Shown: positions 6,984 to 14,483 of the stretch, piece after piece
How positions within the stretch are numbered: position 1 is the first letter of the stretch
Layout of the letters: every line of letters starts with the position of its first letter
Origin: an uncultured Chloroflexota bacterium
GTDB lineage: Bacteria > Chloroflexota > Anaerolineae > Anaerolineales > Anaerolineaceae
Assembly (NCBI GenBank): GCA_902795255.1
Contig: CADBKS010000136.1
Coordinates: forward strand, 10,225 to 28,870
Length of the DNA stretch: 18,646 nt
Direction: 5' to 3'
Notes under the pieces: model-generated
What the model saw: only the letters and a program-made list of their open reading frames with translations
Databases searched by the model: none
Told to the model about the DNA's origin: nothing
Translations under genes and position numbers: made by a program

Positions 6984-7927
6984 CCGGGGCCAGCGGTTAC
7001 CTTGGTGCCCATTTGATGGCCGAACTGATACGAAAAGGCCATCAAGTCATCTGCCTTGTCAGAAATAAGGAAACGCTGGATCGCGCATGCCGCTATTACG
7101 GGTTTGAAGAGGCAGAGCAAAAGGCTGTAACAGTTATCGGCGATATCACGGAAGACCGGCTGGGACTGAGCGAAGCACAGTACACGGATCTCTGCTCAAA
7201 GGCGGATGCCGTCATTCATGCCGCAGCGCTGGTCAGTCACGTTGGCAGTGAAGATGTCTCCTTCCGGGTCAATGTGGGCGGAACAAAGGAGATCATCCGC
7301 TTCTGTGCGGCGAGCGGCGCGGCATTGTTCCATATCTCCACCTATGCCGTGAGTGGATTTGGAACCAATACCCCGCTTACGGAAGATACGCTGGATATCG
7401 GGCAGGAGATCGGATCGAATCCCTATGTGCAGACCAAGTATAAGGCTGAAGAACAGGTCCTGATGGCACGGTCTCAGAGTGTGCCGTCGGCGATCTTCCG
7501 TGTCGGCAACCTGTCTGCCCGTGCCTCTGACGGTCTGTTTCAGATCAACGCTGAGTCCAATGGAATGGCAGCTCAGCTGCGGGCATTCCGAAAAATGGGT
7601 TGTTATCCTGAATGCATGCGGGATGTTCCCTACGATGCCACAGCGGTTGATAAGGCTGCTGAAGCCATCATTCTCCTCGCGGAAGGGGATGGCACCGGAC
7701 ATATCTGGCATATCATGGATCCGCGGGTCAGTTTTCTTCCAAAGCTTACGGACGGGCAAATAGTGCCCGACGCGGAGTTTGCGGAGATGCTCGCCGCGAA
7801 AAGCGAGGACCGTGATATCGCGATCTTCTCGGTTTATTACCGGATGGCGAAGGCAGGCTTCAATTCACATTTTGACTTTGAAAAATCGCAAAAGGAACTG
7901 CATCGGCTGGGTTTTGCCTGGAACTAA
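6974..7927 (+). CDS. Thioester reductase (R) domain of a split CAR-like enzyme
   Basis: This 317-residue extended-SDR protein begins directly in the first Rossmann strand with LLTGASGYLGAHL, giving the GxxGxxG NAD(P) loop at 5-11. HAAALVSHV follows strand 4, Ser122-Thr123 lie in HISTYAVSG, and the catalytic Tyr151/Lys155 pair is in NPYVQTKYKAEE. This is the pattern of Lys2/CAR/NRPS terminal thioester reductases, which release carrier-bound acyl groups as aldehydes or alcohols using NADPH. The only usable start is GTG 6974, since the next in-frame ATG (7016) would remove the Gly-rich loop, and no Shine-Dalgarno sequence precedes it. The frame is open back only to the stop at 6938, and the gene overlaps the A-T gene by 10 bases in the -1 frame. 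Either it is expressed by coupling or frameshifting, or one A-T-R gene has been broken. Confidence 0.82.
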   Translation: MLLTGASGYLGAHLMAELIRKGHQVICLVRNKETLDRACRYYGFEEAEQKAVTVIGDITEDRLGLSEAQYTDLCSKADAVIHAAALVSHVGSEDVSFRVNVGGTKEIIRFCAASGAALFHISTYAVSGFGTNTPLTEDTLDIGQEIGSNPYVQTKYKAEEQVLMARSQSVPSAIFRVGNLSARASDGLFQINAESNGMAAQLRAFRKMGCYPECMRDVPYDATAVDKAAEAIILLAEGDGTGHIWHIMDPRVSFLPKLTDGQIVPDAEFAEMLAAKSEDRDIAIFSVYYRMAKAGFNSHFDFEKSQKELHRLGFAWN

Positions 7928-7941
7928 AAAGGAGAAGAAAA

Positions 7942-8283
7942 GTGAATCTGATTTGTCTGATCACAGGTCATCAAAATGATGAGTATAAATGTATTCGCTG
8001 CGGCAAGAGGCTGGAGACGATCTGCTTCCATAAACTCATGGACAAGGAAGACCGCAAATATCTCGCCAAATTATTGATCGGCGACCAGTGGAACGGAGAC
8101 CCCGAGCTTGCCGAGGCGATACAGCAGGATGAATGTACCATTACACCGGAGCAATTCGCGGTGCTGATTACAAAAACAGAAAGCTATCCCACCGGCCCCC
8201 GATATATCAAAGAAAACGATTTGCAGATCCAGCTTTATCGTATTTGGTTAAGATGGTTATCGGAAAAATATATGGAGTATTAG
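7942..8283 (+). CDS. Small zinc-ribbon protein, paralogue of the one at 8515
   Basis: This 113-residue protein starts with MNLICLITGH...CIRCGK, placing C5, H10, C17 and C20 as a likely zinc site. The rest is a charged helical region (DKEDRKYLAKLL, then ITPEQFAVLIT) without known motifs. Length, cysteine spacing and the pattern (K/Q)EDR...LA...(I/T)xPxxF match the protein at 8515, so the two are paralogues. The start is GTG 7942 with AAAAAGGAG seven bases ahead. It follows the reductase gene by 14 bases and is directly followed by a small membrane protein gene, which suggests one transcript. Function unknown. Confidence 0.75.
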   Translation: MNLICLITGHQNDEYKCIRCGKRLETICFHKLMDKEDRKYLAKLLIGDQWNGDPELAEAIQQDECTITPEQFAVLITKTESYPTGPRYIKENDLQIQLYRIWLRWLSEKYMEY

Positions 8284-8288
8284 AAATT

Positions 8289-8483
8289 ATGCTGAACAAA
8301 GTGATTGGTATTTTGTTGATCGGTTTAGCTGTCTGGTTGTTTTTTAATTTTTCTCCCGGCAATGCAGAAGCAAGAGGGAGTGTGAAAAAGATGCTGATAT
8401 CTATAGTCATAGCATTTATCTCTGTGACTATCGCCTATTGTGGAATACAGATTTTTAATGGAAACGCCCTGAATTTGTTTTAG
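8289..8483 (+). CDS. Small two-helix membrane protein
   Basis: The 64-residue protein starts at ATG 8289, five bases after the stop of the zinc-ribbon gene. A longer open frame from 8133 exists, but its first 52 codons overlap that gene in another frame. Two hydrophobic helices at about 5-21 (VIGILLIGLAVWLFF) and 35-56 (KMLISIVIAFISVTIAYCG) flank a short polar loop. The ribosome site is weak: GGAG at 8274-8277, eleven bases away, so translational coupling to the upstream stop is likely. It is the membrane partner in the second zinc-ribbon/membrane pair. Family unknown. Confidence 0.6.
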   Translation: MLNKVIGILLIGLAVWLFFNFSPGNAEARGSVKKMLISIVIAFISVTIAYCGIQIFNGNALNLF

Positions 8484-8514
8484 GTCTCCCTGAAAGTTTG
8501 AAAGGAGAAAGAAA

Positions 8515-8856
8515 ATGGGACTAATTTGCTCGATCAAAGGCCATAAAGAAGGCGTTTATAAATGTGAACGCTGCGGAAAGAAGAATGAAAAGCTCTGGTC
8601 CGATCACGTTTTTACGCAGGAGGATCGTGACAGCCTGGCCCGGGTTTTCAGGGGACTGGCAGCCAGCCTGATAAAGACGGAGCTTTATGTATTCGCGGAC
8701 AAAATCGAAGATAAGTATCATTTGATCAGTCCGCAGGAATTTGAATTGTTGAAATCCTCTGTGGTTATGCACATGGGACTGATCCCGGAAGAGGCCGAAA
8801 AAGACGCGGCAATTGCGCAGAAGCTGGCTGATATCGAAAAAAAGTGGAATGAATAA
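8515..8856 (+). CDS. Small zinc-ribbon protein, paralogue of the one at 7942
   Basis: This 113-residue protein begins MGLICSIKGHKEGVYKCERCGKK, with C5, H10, C17 and C20 in exactly the spacing of the 7942 product and nearly that of the 3966 product. The remainder is predicted helical and charged, with FTQEDRDSLARVF and LISPQEFELLKSS aligning to the paralogue. AAAGGAG stands about eight bases before the ATG. The tandem arrangement suggests duplication of a zinc-ribbon/membrane gene pair. No enzymatic motif is present; binding to protein or nucleic acid through the zinc module is a guess. Confidence 0.75.
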   Translation: MGLICSIKGHKEGVYKCERCGKKNEKLWSDHVFTQEDRDSLARVFRGLAASLIKTELYVFADKIEDKYHLISPQEFELLKSSVVMHMGLIPEEAEKDAAIAQKLADIEKKWNE

Positions 8857-8886
8857 GTCTTTTGTGAGGAAAAAAGAAGGATTGAC

Positions 8887-9264
8887 ATGTTTTTTATAAA
8901 TATGCTCAGAATGATAGGGGTGATCTTCGTCCTGATGGTGATTGGCGGGACCTGCGGATTTCTTCTGGAGACCGCTCCCGGGGCACTTTTCAGGAAGCGG
9001 GAGGACATGCTTTTTCCCGGGCTGATCCTGACCGTTGTTTTTACGCTGATACTTACCTTTCTGACACCACTCGGAAAATTGGTGTTTTCTGTCCTTGGGA
9101 AAGGAAATGGAGCAGCTTTTGTGATCTTCGGCGGTCCGGTGCCGCTGCCGGTCACAGGCGCGGTCATCGGTTTTATTTTTCTGGGCCTGTTGGGAGCGGC
9201 CGCAGCGGTGGTCTTCCTATGCCTGTTGGATATTCTTGCCGGTGCGCTGCGGAGGAGAAGATAA
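8887..9264 (+). CDS. Hypothetical polytopic membrane protein
   Basis: This 125-residue protein has helices at about 7-27, 42-62, a weaker segment near 76-84 and a long one at 89-119, and it ends in RRRR, which should keep the C-terminus inside. AAGAAGGA lies five bases before the ATG. It follows the second small zinc-ribbon protein by 30 bases and forms the third zinc-ribbon/membrane pair. It shows no clear similarity to the membrane proteins at 4608 or 8289 by eye, so pairing is a matter of gene order and not shared ancestry. Function unknown. Confidence 0.62.
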   Translation: MFFINMLRMIGVIFVLMVIGGTCGFLLETAPGALFRKREDMLFPGLILTVVFTLILTFLTPLGKLVFSVLGKGNGAAFVIFGGPVPLPVTGAVIGFIFLGLLGAAAAVVFLCLLDILAGALRRRR

Positions 9265-9279
9265 TCACAGAGGATAATT

Positions 9280-9444
9280 ATGGGACTTTTTGATCCGATT
9301 TGGAAGACAAATAGATACCGAAGAGAGAAACTGGCTGTGGCGGACGGCACGGTGCGGAACGGTGAGCTGGCTGCCCCTGCTGGACACAACCTCAGCTTCT
9401 GCGCAGCTGGATTCAACGACGCCTGGGTGCAGATGAAATCATGA
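9280..9444 (+). CDS. Possible small ORF or gene remnant
   Basis: A 54-codon frame starts MGLFDPIWKTNRYRREKLAV, preceded by CAGAGG six bases before the ATG, and ends 23 bases before the HEAT-repeat gene. Its first 20 residues resemble the N-terminus I associate with clostridial HEAT-like repeat proteins (MGLF..., then Lys-rich helix), but the rest is low in pattern. No frame continues the homology. It could be a truncated remnant of a HEAT protein or a genuine small protein. Confidence 0.35.
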   Translation: MGLFDPIWKTNRYRREKLAVADGTVRNGELAAPAGHNLSFCAAGFNDAWVQMKS

Positions 9445-9467
9445 CCCGGTAAAAATGGAGTGGGAAT

Positions 9468-9956
9468 ATGTGGACAACACGATTGAATTTATCTGAATGG
9501 ACATGGAAAGACACTTTAAGCGCAGTGATTTTTCTTGCTGCGGCAGTTCTGGTTATTGTGATTTACAACCTGATAAAATCATTCATCCTTCACAAATTTG
9601 AAGAAAAGCATACAAAATCACTGAAAGAAACATCGCAGGAAGAGCTGATCAGTAAATTTAAGAAAACGGCCAATGCGAAGAAACGCTGCGAGCTGATCGA
9701 TCACATCACCGATGCGGAGGCCCTGACCGAAATTGCGCTGAATGACCCGGACAGAAATGCGCGCTTACGAGCTGTCAGCCACATATGGAATCAAAGTGCG
9801 CTTGCTGCTATAGCGGAAAAAAACGATGAATGGGGCGTGCGGAGCGCCGCGGTCAAAAAACTTACGGATCGGGAAGTTCTGGAAAGGATCGCAGCTCAGG
9901 ACCCCGAACAAGTTGTCCGCAAGATTGCGGAAGAACGTATCAGGCATATTCAATAA
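9468..9956 (+). CDS. Membrane-anchored HEAT-like repeat protein
   Basis: This 162-residue protein has one N-terminal transmembrane helix at about 16-38, a charged linker at 40-65 and then helical repeats of roughly 30 residues at 70-162. The repeat pattern is LxxIAxxDPxxxVRxxAxxxLTD (for example ALTEIALNDPDRNARLRAV, then EVLERIAAQDPEQVVRKIA), as in HEAT/armadillo-like scaffolds that bind proteins. The topology suggests a cytoplasmic scaffold tethered to the membrane. A GGAGTGGGAAT site precedes the ATG. It is the last gene of the plus-strand run, before a 115-base gap and the LRR protein. Confidence 0.7.
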   Translation: MWTTRLNLSEWTWKDTLSAVIFLAAAVLVIVIYNLIKSFILHKFEEKHTKSLKETSQEELISKFKKTANAKKRCELIDHITDAEALTEIALNDPDRNARLRAVSHIWNQSALAAIAEKNDEWGVRSAAVKKLTDREVLERIAAQDPEQVVRKIAEERIRHIQ

Positions 9957-10071
9957 AAGCAGCAGGAGTGTTTTCAGCTGAAACAATAATGAGATTACAA
10001 TATAAAATATAAGAAAATTTCCGCTCACACAGTTTGTAAGCATAAATCGTTGGGAAAGGAATGGTACTGGG

Positions 10072-12504
10072 ATGAAAAAGATCTTCTTCCTTGGATTATT
10101 GATATTTCTGTTCGCAGTTCTGCCGGCCTTGTCACAGGCGGATGAGCTTTCCGGTTCCTGGATCGGGTTTTCCGGTCCCGACTTTACGCTCATGCGTTTT
10201 TCAGCGGATGGCGGGACGCTTTCGGTCATCAATACGCTGGATGATTCTTTTACTGAGTTTTCCTCGCCGTATCAGGCGGATGACCGGCTGGTCATTTTTT
10301 CAACGACCGATGGCGAACCGGTGGAAATGCCCTATTCCATCGAAAACGGGAGGCTGCGCCAGGATCTGTTCGGAGAAAAGATCTTTACCCGGATCGATGA
10401 CAGTTACTTCCCGGCGGATCCGGGATCTTCTCCCTTTATTGGCGAAAACAGACTGTTCCGGATCGAACCGGCGGAAGACAACGGGATCCGGATCTTTGAA
10501 TATCTCGGTGATGAGGAGACGGTGGAATTCCCTTCCTCAGCTTTCGGGATCCCGGTCACGGAGATCGGGGATAATGCCTGCTGTTATCGCGAAAACATGA
10601 AACACCTGATCCTGCCGGACGGGATCAAAGCGATCGGAGTCCGTGCCTTTGAGGAAAATGCCTCTCTCGAGGATGTATCCCTTCCGGATACGCTGGAATC
10701 GATCGGTGCGGCCGCCTTCCAGTACTGTTACAATCTGAAGGGGATCATGATCCCGGAAGGGGTCAAAACCATCGGCAATTCCGCCTTCTGGCAGTCTTCC
10801 TTCCTCAGAACGGTGATGCTGCCGGGAAGCCTTGAGGAGATCGAGGAGGATGCTTTTTACGGGGTTTACAAGCCCATATTCTTTGTAAAACCGGGGAGTT
10901 TTGCGGAACAGTACTGTCAGGAAAATGAATACCGGTACAAGACGCTGGAAAACGATAAGTGGGACGAGATCTATGCTGCCGGGGAGATCCCGGAATCGGA
11001 AATGCCCGAAACAAAGGATCCGGACCTGATCGGGACCTGGATCACCTTCTATGATCAGGATATCATTTTCTTCCGTTTTTCAGCGGGAGAAGACGGGCTG
11101 TCGGTCCTGAACAGCTACGGATATTACCCCCAGCTCGAAAGCGGTCCCTGGGAGTCTGACGGAAAAGTGATCACCTGGGCCCATCCCGACGACGGCTATG
11201 ACGAGGAACTCCCTTATTATTTCGAAGACGGAAAGCTGCACGTGGAAAGATACGGCTCTGAGGATGTGCTTGAGCGCATCGACGACAGCCTTTATCCGGA
11301 AGATTACAGCCAATCACCGTTTTTCGGAGAGGACAAAAAGTACTGGATCTCCCGTCAGGAAGACGGAACGATCCGGCTGGACGGCTATTCCGGGGAAGGT
11401 GAAGAAACGGTGACCGTTCCGGATAATGTCTTCGGGTACCCGGTCACCGTGATCGGCAGTACCGCGTTCATGTCCGAAACCGGGCTGAAGCATGTCATCC
11501 TGCCCGAAGGGGTCACGTCCATCGAAAGCCAGGCGTTTTCCAATAATGCCGAACTGGAGAGCATTGTGCTTCCCAATACCCTTCGGAAAATCGGATATTC
11601 CGCCTTTGAGTTCTGTCACGGGCTGAAAGAGATCACGATTCCGGAAGGTGTGACCCTCATTGATACGGATGCGTTCTGGGGCTGTGATAACCTGAAACTC
11701 ATTGTCCTGCCGTCCACCCTTGAAGAGATCGGTGAGGGAGGAGCCTTTTACTACAGCATGCAAAAGGAGATCCTTTTTATTGTTCCGGAGGAGAGCTTTG
11801 CGGAACAGTATTGCCGGGAGAATGAGCTGACCTGCGTTACTCCGAATGGAAAACCGCTGACCGGCGGGGCAGTTCCGGAAGAAGCGGCCGATGCCCCGAC
11901 GGAAGAAGATGCATATGTGTCTGAAGAACCGGGCGGGGAAACCTACGGCGGAGTCGTTTTCGGGGATGAAGCCCGCTATAACGAGGCCATGGCGCTTTAT
12001 AAAGACGAAAAATACTACAGCGCGCAGCAGGCTTTCATCGAAAGTGAATTCGGCGACTGGGAGGCGATGGCGGAAAAATGCGTTCAGGATATGCCCCGCA
12101 CCGGTGAGATCTGGCGCGACCGCAGTCAGTGGCTGCAGGATATGGAGCTGAAGATCATTGTCGAACAGCCGCAGGACACGGCCATGTTCGTCCGCATCTT
12201 CAAGGACAATGCGCCGGTCTCCTACCTCTTCATCAACGGCTCGGAACCGGTGACCGTACGGCTGCCGGGGAACGGCTATTATGAGATCCGGGACGGGATC
12301 GGGCACACCTGGTACGGGGTGAAGGAAGCGTTCGGCCGTGATGGCAGCTATGAGACGATGACGTTTGACGAAAACGGTACAGAGAAAGTCTATCTGCAAT
12401 CTTACTATGCTTACACGCTTTCCATCAATGTGAGTTATAAAGATGACTCCGCGGATACGGTCTACAGCAATTCCGAAGACTGGGACAGTTTCGTTTCGAA
12501 ATGA
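10072..12504 (+). CDS. Secreted BspA-like leucine-rich repeat protein with duplicated modules
   Basis: The 810-residue product has a signal peptide (basic KK, hydrophobic 4-20, likely cleavage after SQA at 23). It then shows the same two-part unit twice. A beta-type domain at about 25-120 (GSWIGF...RFSADG) and again at 312-405 (GTWITF...FRFSAG) is each followed by about five LRR_5 repeats (IGxxAFxxxxxLxxVxLPxxLxxI) ending in FAEQYCxEN, at about 121-275 and 410-590. An acidic linker, a TPR-like helix pair near 630-680 (EAMALYKDEKYYSAQQAF) and a C-terminal beta domain from 691 complete it. BspA-type repeats typically mediate surface binding. No LPXTG or other anchor is seen, so it may be released or held by the C-terminal domain. 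SD AAAGGAA is about 13 bases from the ATG, longer than usual. Confidence 0.88.
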   Translation: MKKIFFLGLLIFLFAVLPALSQADELSGSWIGFSGPDFTLMRFSADGGTLSVINTLDDSFTEFSSPYQADDRLVIFSTTDGEPVEMPYSIENGRLRQDLFGEKIFTRIDDSYFPADPGSSPFIGENRLFRIEPAEDNGIRIFEYLGDEETVEFPSSAFGIPVTEIGDNACCYRENMKHLILPDGIKAIGVRAFEENASLEDVSLPDTLESIGAAAFQYCYNLKGIMIPEGVKTIGNSAFWQSSFLRTVMLPGSLEEIEEDAFYGVYKPIFFVKPGSFAEQYCQENEYRYKTLENDKWDEIYAAGEIPESEMPETKDPDLIGTWITFYDQDIIFFRFSAGEDGLSVLNSYGYYPQLESGPWESDGKVITWAHPDDGYDEELPYYFEDGKLHVERYGSEDVLERIDDSLYPEDYSQSPFFGEDKKYWISRQEDGTIRLDGYSGEGEETVTVPDNVFGYPVTVIGSTAFMSETGLKHVILPEGVTSIESQAFSNNAELESIVLPNTLRKIGYSAFEFCHGLKEITIPEGVTLIDTDAFWGCDNLKLIVLPSTLEEIGEGGAFYYSMQKEILFIVPEESFAEQYCRENELTCVTPNGKPLTGGAVPEEAADAPTEEDAYVSEEPGGETYGGVVFGDEARYNEAMALYKDEKYYSAQQAFIESEFGDWEAMAEKCVQDMPRTGEIWRDRSQWLQDMELKIIVEQPQDTAMFVRIFKDNAPVSYLFINGSEPVTVRLPGNGYYEIRDGIGHTWYGVKEAFGRDGSYETMTFDENGTEKVYLQSYYAYTLSINVSYKDDSADTVYSNSEDWDSFVSK

Positions 12505-12548
12505 GGTTTTCTCCGCTATATATGGGTGAATCTCATTAAGAGCTGTGG

Positions 12549-12810
12549 GTACATAAGTAAACCTGTCGTCTCAGGTACATTACCGGGGCGCCGGGGCCGA
12601 CGGGGCGGAGCTCCTGCTCCGCATAAAAATCGGGCGGGCCCGTACCATACGGGGCAGGTATTGGGCTGCCGCCAGGCCAGCCCGATCGGCCCCGGCTAAA
12701 TATCCCTGGCGCGGCAGGTGGCTTATGCAAACACATGAGCGATCGGGCCGCGCCATGCGAAGCACTCACTTTCGATTGGTATGTACATCGCAAAGTGAAC
12801 CATGATATGC
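12549..12810 (-). repeat. GC-rich hairpin repeat, copy A (inverted relative to copy B)
   Basis: The reverse complement matches copy B at 14183-14433 along most of its length. Matching blocks include ACCGGGG (12582), GCCGGGGCCGA (12590-12600), the long block from CCGCCAGGCC to the start of CCTGGCGCGGC near 12669-12715, GGCTTATGCAAAC, CCGCGCCATGC and ACTCACTTTCG, then ATGTACAT (12780). Two perfect stems are retained: 12590-12600 with 12686-12696 (11 bp) and 12707-12715 with 12747-12755 (9 bp). It carries an extra stretch of about 60 bases inside the first hairpin. No credible coding capacity. Confidence 0.75.
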
Positions 12811-12931
12811 GTTCGCAAGCGCACTCCGGCACCGGCTCTTTATAGACACAAAAAAACTACCGGCTCAGCATGTTTCGCTGATCCCATAATCTGTACATTT
12901 ATCCATATTTCGGCAAAAACAGCGTCCGGGC

Positions 12932-12940
12932 TGTTATAAT
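12932..12940 (+). promoter_or_regulatory. Extended -10 promoter of the acyltransferase gene
   Basis: TG-T-TATAAT (TG at 12932-12933, TATAAT at 12935-12940) is a consensus extended -10 element. The -35 region is poor, as such promoters allow. It would give a leader of about 105 bases before the ATG at 13053. Confidence 0.55.
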
Positions 12941-13052
12941 TCCCTTTTGCGGAAAATCTCTGTTTGTGCTGCGGATCGTTTCAGCCCGGCTGCTGTCGGA
13001 TACGGATGTTTTTCGTGGAGAAGAGAAATACCTGAATTGTTGGAGAAATAAC

Positions 13053-14093
13053 ATGACAGAAAAAGCTGCCGCCGTTCAGCGCAAAAGCTATGACTCTTTT
13101 GACCTGTTCAAATTTATCGCGTCGATCGTGGTCGTGATGGCCCATACCAGGATCCTCGGGGAGTCCAGGTTCCACCTGCTTCATCCGTGGATCCGGATCG
13201 CGATCCCGGTGTTTTTCATGGTCAGCGCGTTCCTGTTTTTCAGCAAATTTGACAGTCTGCCGGAGGCGGAAAAGAAGGGGTACCTGTGGAAATTCGTCAA
13301 ACGGGACCTGATCCTTTATCTGTTCTGGTTCGTGGTCTTCCTTCCTTTTACGATCGTCTACAGGGACTACTTTCATAAGGGAATCGAATTTTTCTTTGGA
13401 ACGATCCTGCTCGGGTCGTCTTTCCCCGCGTCCTGGTATCTGATGGCACTGGCCATCGGCATCGTCATCATCGCCCTGTGTGACCGCGGCATTGGCCGTT
13501 GGATCACCCCGGTCATCGCAGTGATCGGTTTTCTGATCTGCGTCGGGCAGTATACCTGGCGCCCGGTGGCGGATCAGATCGGCCTGTCCAAGCTCTATGT
13601 GATCCCGGATCTGCGCTTTGCCAACAATTTCGTTGTCTCGCTGCTCTGGATCTGGGTCGGCCGGATGTTTGTCCGTTATCAGGAAAAATGCCGGGCCGTG
13701 AGCATGAAACTGATCATCGCGCTCTTCGCGTTATCCTGTGTGCTGCTTTGGGCTGAGCACCGTTTTGTTTACGGCCGCGGATGGTTTACGATGAATAATG
13801 ATGTGTATCTTGCCGTGATGCTGGCGGGTCCGCTGTTTTTCTGGATCATCCTCCGCTGGGAAATGCATCTGCCCAATGCGAAATTTTACCGCTGCATGAG
13901 CACGCTTATTTACTGTATCCATGCGACCCTTGCCGAGATCTTCCGCCTGTATGTGGTCATGCCGCGCTTCGGTGAATACGAGCTGCCGTGGTCCCTGCTC
14001 TGCTTTGTAGCGGTTCTGGGGATCTCTCTGCTCCTTGGATGGCTGATCCTGAAGGGGAGCGAAAAGATAAAGATCCTGAAATACGCGTATTGA
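13053..14093 (+). CDS. Acyltransferase 3 family membrane protein
   Basis: This 346-residue protein has about ten transmembrane helices and the hallmarks of the acyltransferase-3 (OafA/YrhL/ICT-like) family. FDLFKFIASIVVVMAHTRIL in the first helix carries the conserved histidine, and HPWIRIAIPVFFMVSAFLFF in the second is typical. TLIYCIHATLAEIFRLYV lies near the C-terminus. The family transfers acyl groups to cell-surface carbohydrates or other envelope acceptors; the acceptor is unknown here. ATG 13053 is preferred over an upstream in-frame start (12966) because GGAG stands seven bases before it. It is monocistronic, with its own promoter candidate and a perfect terminator, and it lies between two inverted copies of a non-coding repeat. 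Confidence 0.86.
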   Translation: MTEKAAAVQRKSYDSFDLFKFIASIVVVMAHTRILGESRFHLLHPWIRIAIPVFFMVSAFLFFSKFDSLPEAEKKGYLWKFVKRDLILYLFWFVVFLPFTIVYRDYFHKGIEFFFGTILLGSSFPASWYLMALAIGIVIIALCDRGIGRWITPVIAVIGFLICVGQYTWRPVADQIGLSKLYVIPDLRFANNFVVSLLWIWVGRMFVRYQEKCRAVSMKLIIALFALSCVLLWAEHRFVYGRGWFTMNNDVYLAVMLAGPLFFWIILRWEMHLPNAKFYRCMSTLIYCIHATLAEIFRLYVVMPRFGEYELPWSLLCFVAVLGISLLLGWLILKGSEKIKILKYAY

Positions 14094-14118
14094 TCCGGCA
14101 GAAAACCGGAATTTAAAT

Positions 14119-14154
14119 AAAACGGATCCGCGGGCTGCCCGCGGATCCGTTTTT
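14119..14154 (+). terminator. Perfect intrinsic terminator of the acyltransferase gene
   Basis: CGGATCCGCGGG (14123-14134) pairs perfectly with CCCGCGGATCCG (14138-14149) around a three-base loop, with AAAA before and TTTTT after. It lies 26 bases past the stop and works on either strand in principle. Confidence 0.93.
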
Positions 14155-14182
14155 ATGTGAATTACTCTGCCATGAAATTACA

Positions 14183-14433
14183 CTGTAAGAGCTCATTTTG
14201 ATATGTACATGGCATGCGAAAGTGAGTAACCTGCACCGTAAGGGGTGGGCTGTGCCCACACCTTTTATGATGCGGTGCAGGAGCAACGCTGCATGGCGCG
14301 GCATGGGCGTTTGCGGGTTTGCATAAGCCGTTGGCCGCGCCAGGTTTAATAAGCCGGGGCCGATCGGGCCGGCCTGGCGGCCGCCCGTCGGCCCCGGCAC
14401 CCCGGTTATTGTGTAAGGGACGACTATGTAATT
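14183..14433 (+). repeat. GC-rich hairpin repeat, copy B (full)
   Basis: This non-coding block is the inverted counterpart of copy A. It contains four hairpins: CTGCACCG/CGGTGCAG (14231-14238 with 14273-14280), which encloses GTGGGC/GCCCAC; TGGCGCGGC/GCCGCGCCA (14294-14302 with 14334-14342); and a near-continuous 20-bp hairpin starting with the 11-bp stem GCCGGGGCCGA/TCGGCCCCGGC (14353-14363 with 14388-14398). The first hairpin is absent from copy A at this place. Short frames through the block on the minus strand are not credible genes. Confidence 0.75.
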
Positions 14434-14483
14434 TTGATATTCCCGGCTGTTTATTTGACTTATCCGTAAATAATAACGGATGT

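Noticed and set aside
11314..12399. 361-codon open frame on the minus strand within the LRR gene
   Set aside because: The plus-strand LRR protein has regular repeats, a signal peptide and a ribosome site; the antisense frame shows none of these.
12536..12832. Open frames through repeat copy A
   Set aside because: The sequence is repeated in inverted orientation elsewhere with indels that are not multiples of three, so coding constraint is absent.
12549..14433. Composite transposon around the acyltransferase
   Set aside because: No transposase or insertion-sequence gene and no target-site duplication is visible; the inverted copies are reported only as repeats.
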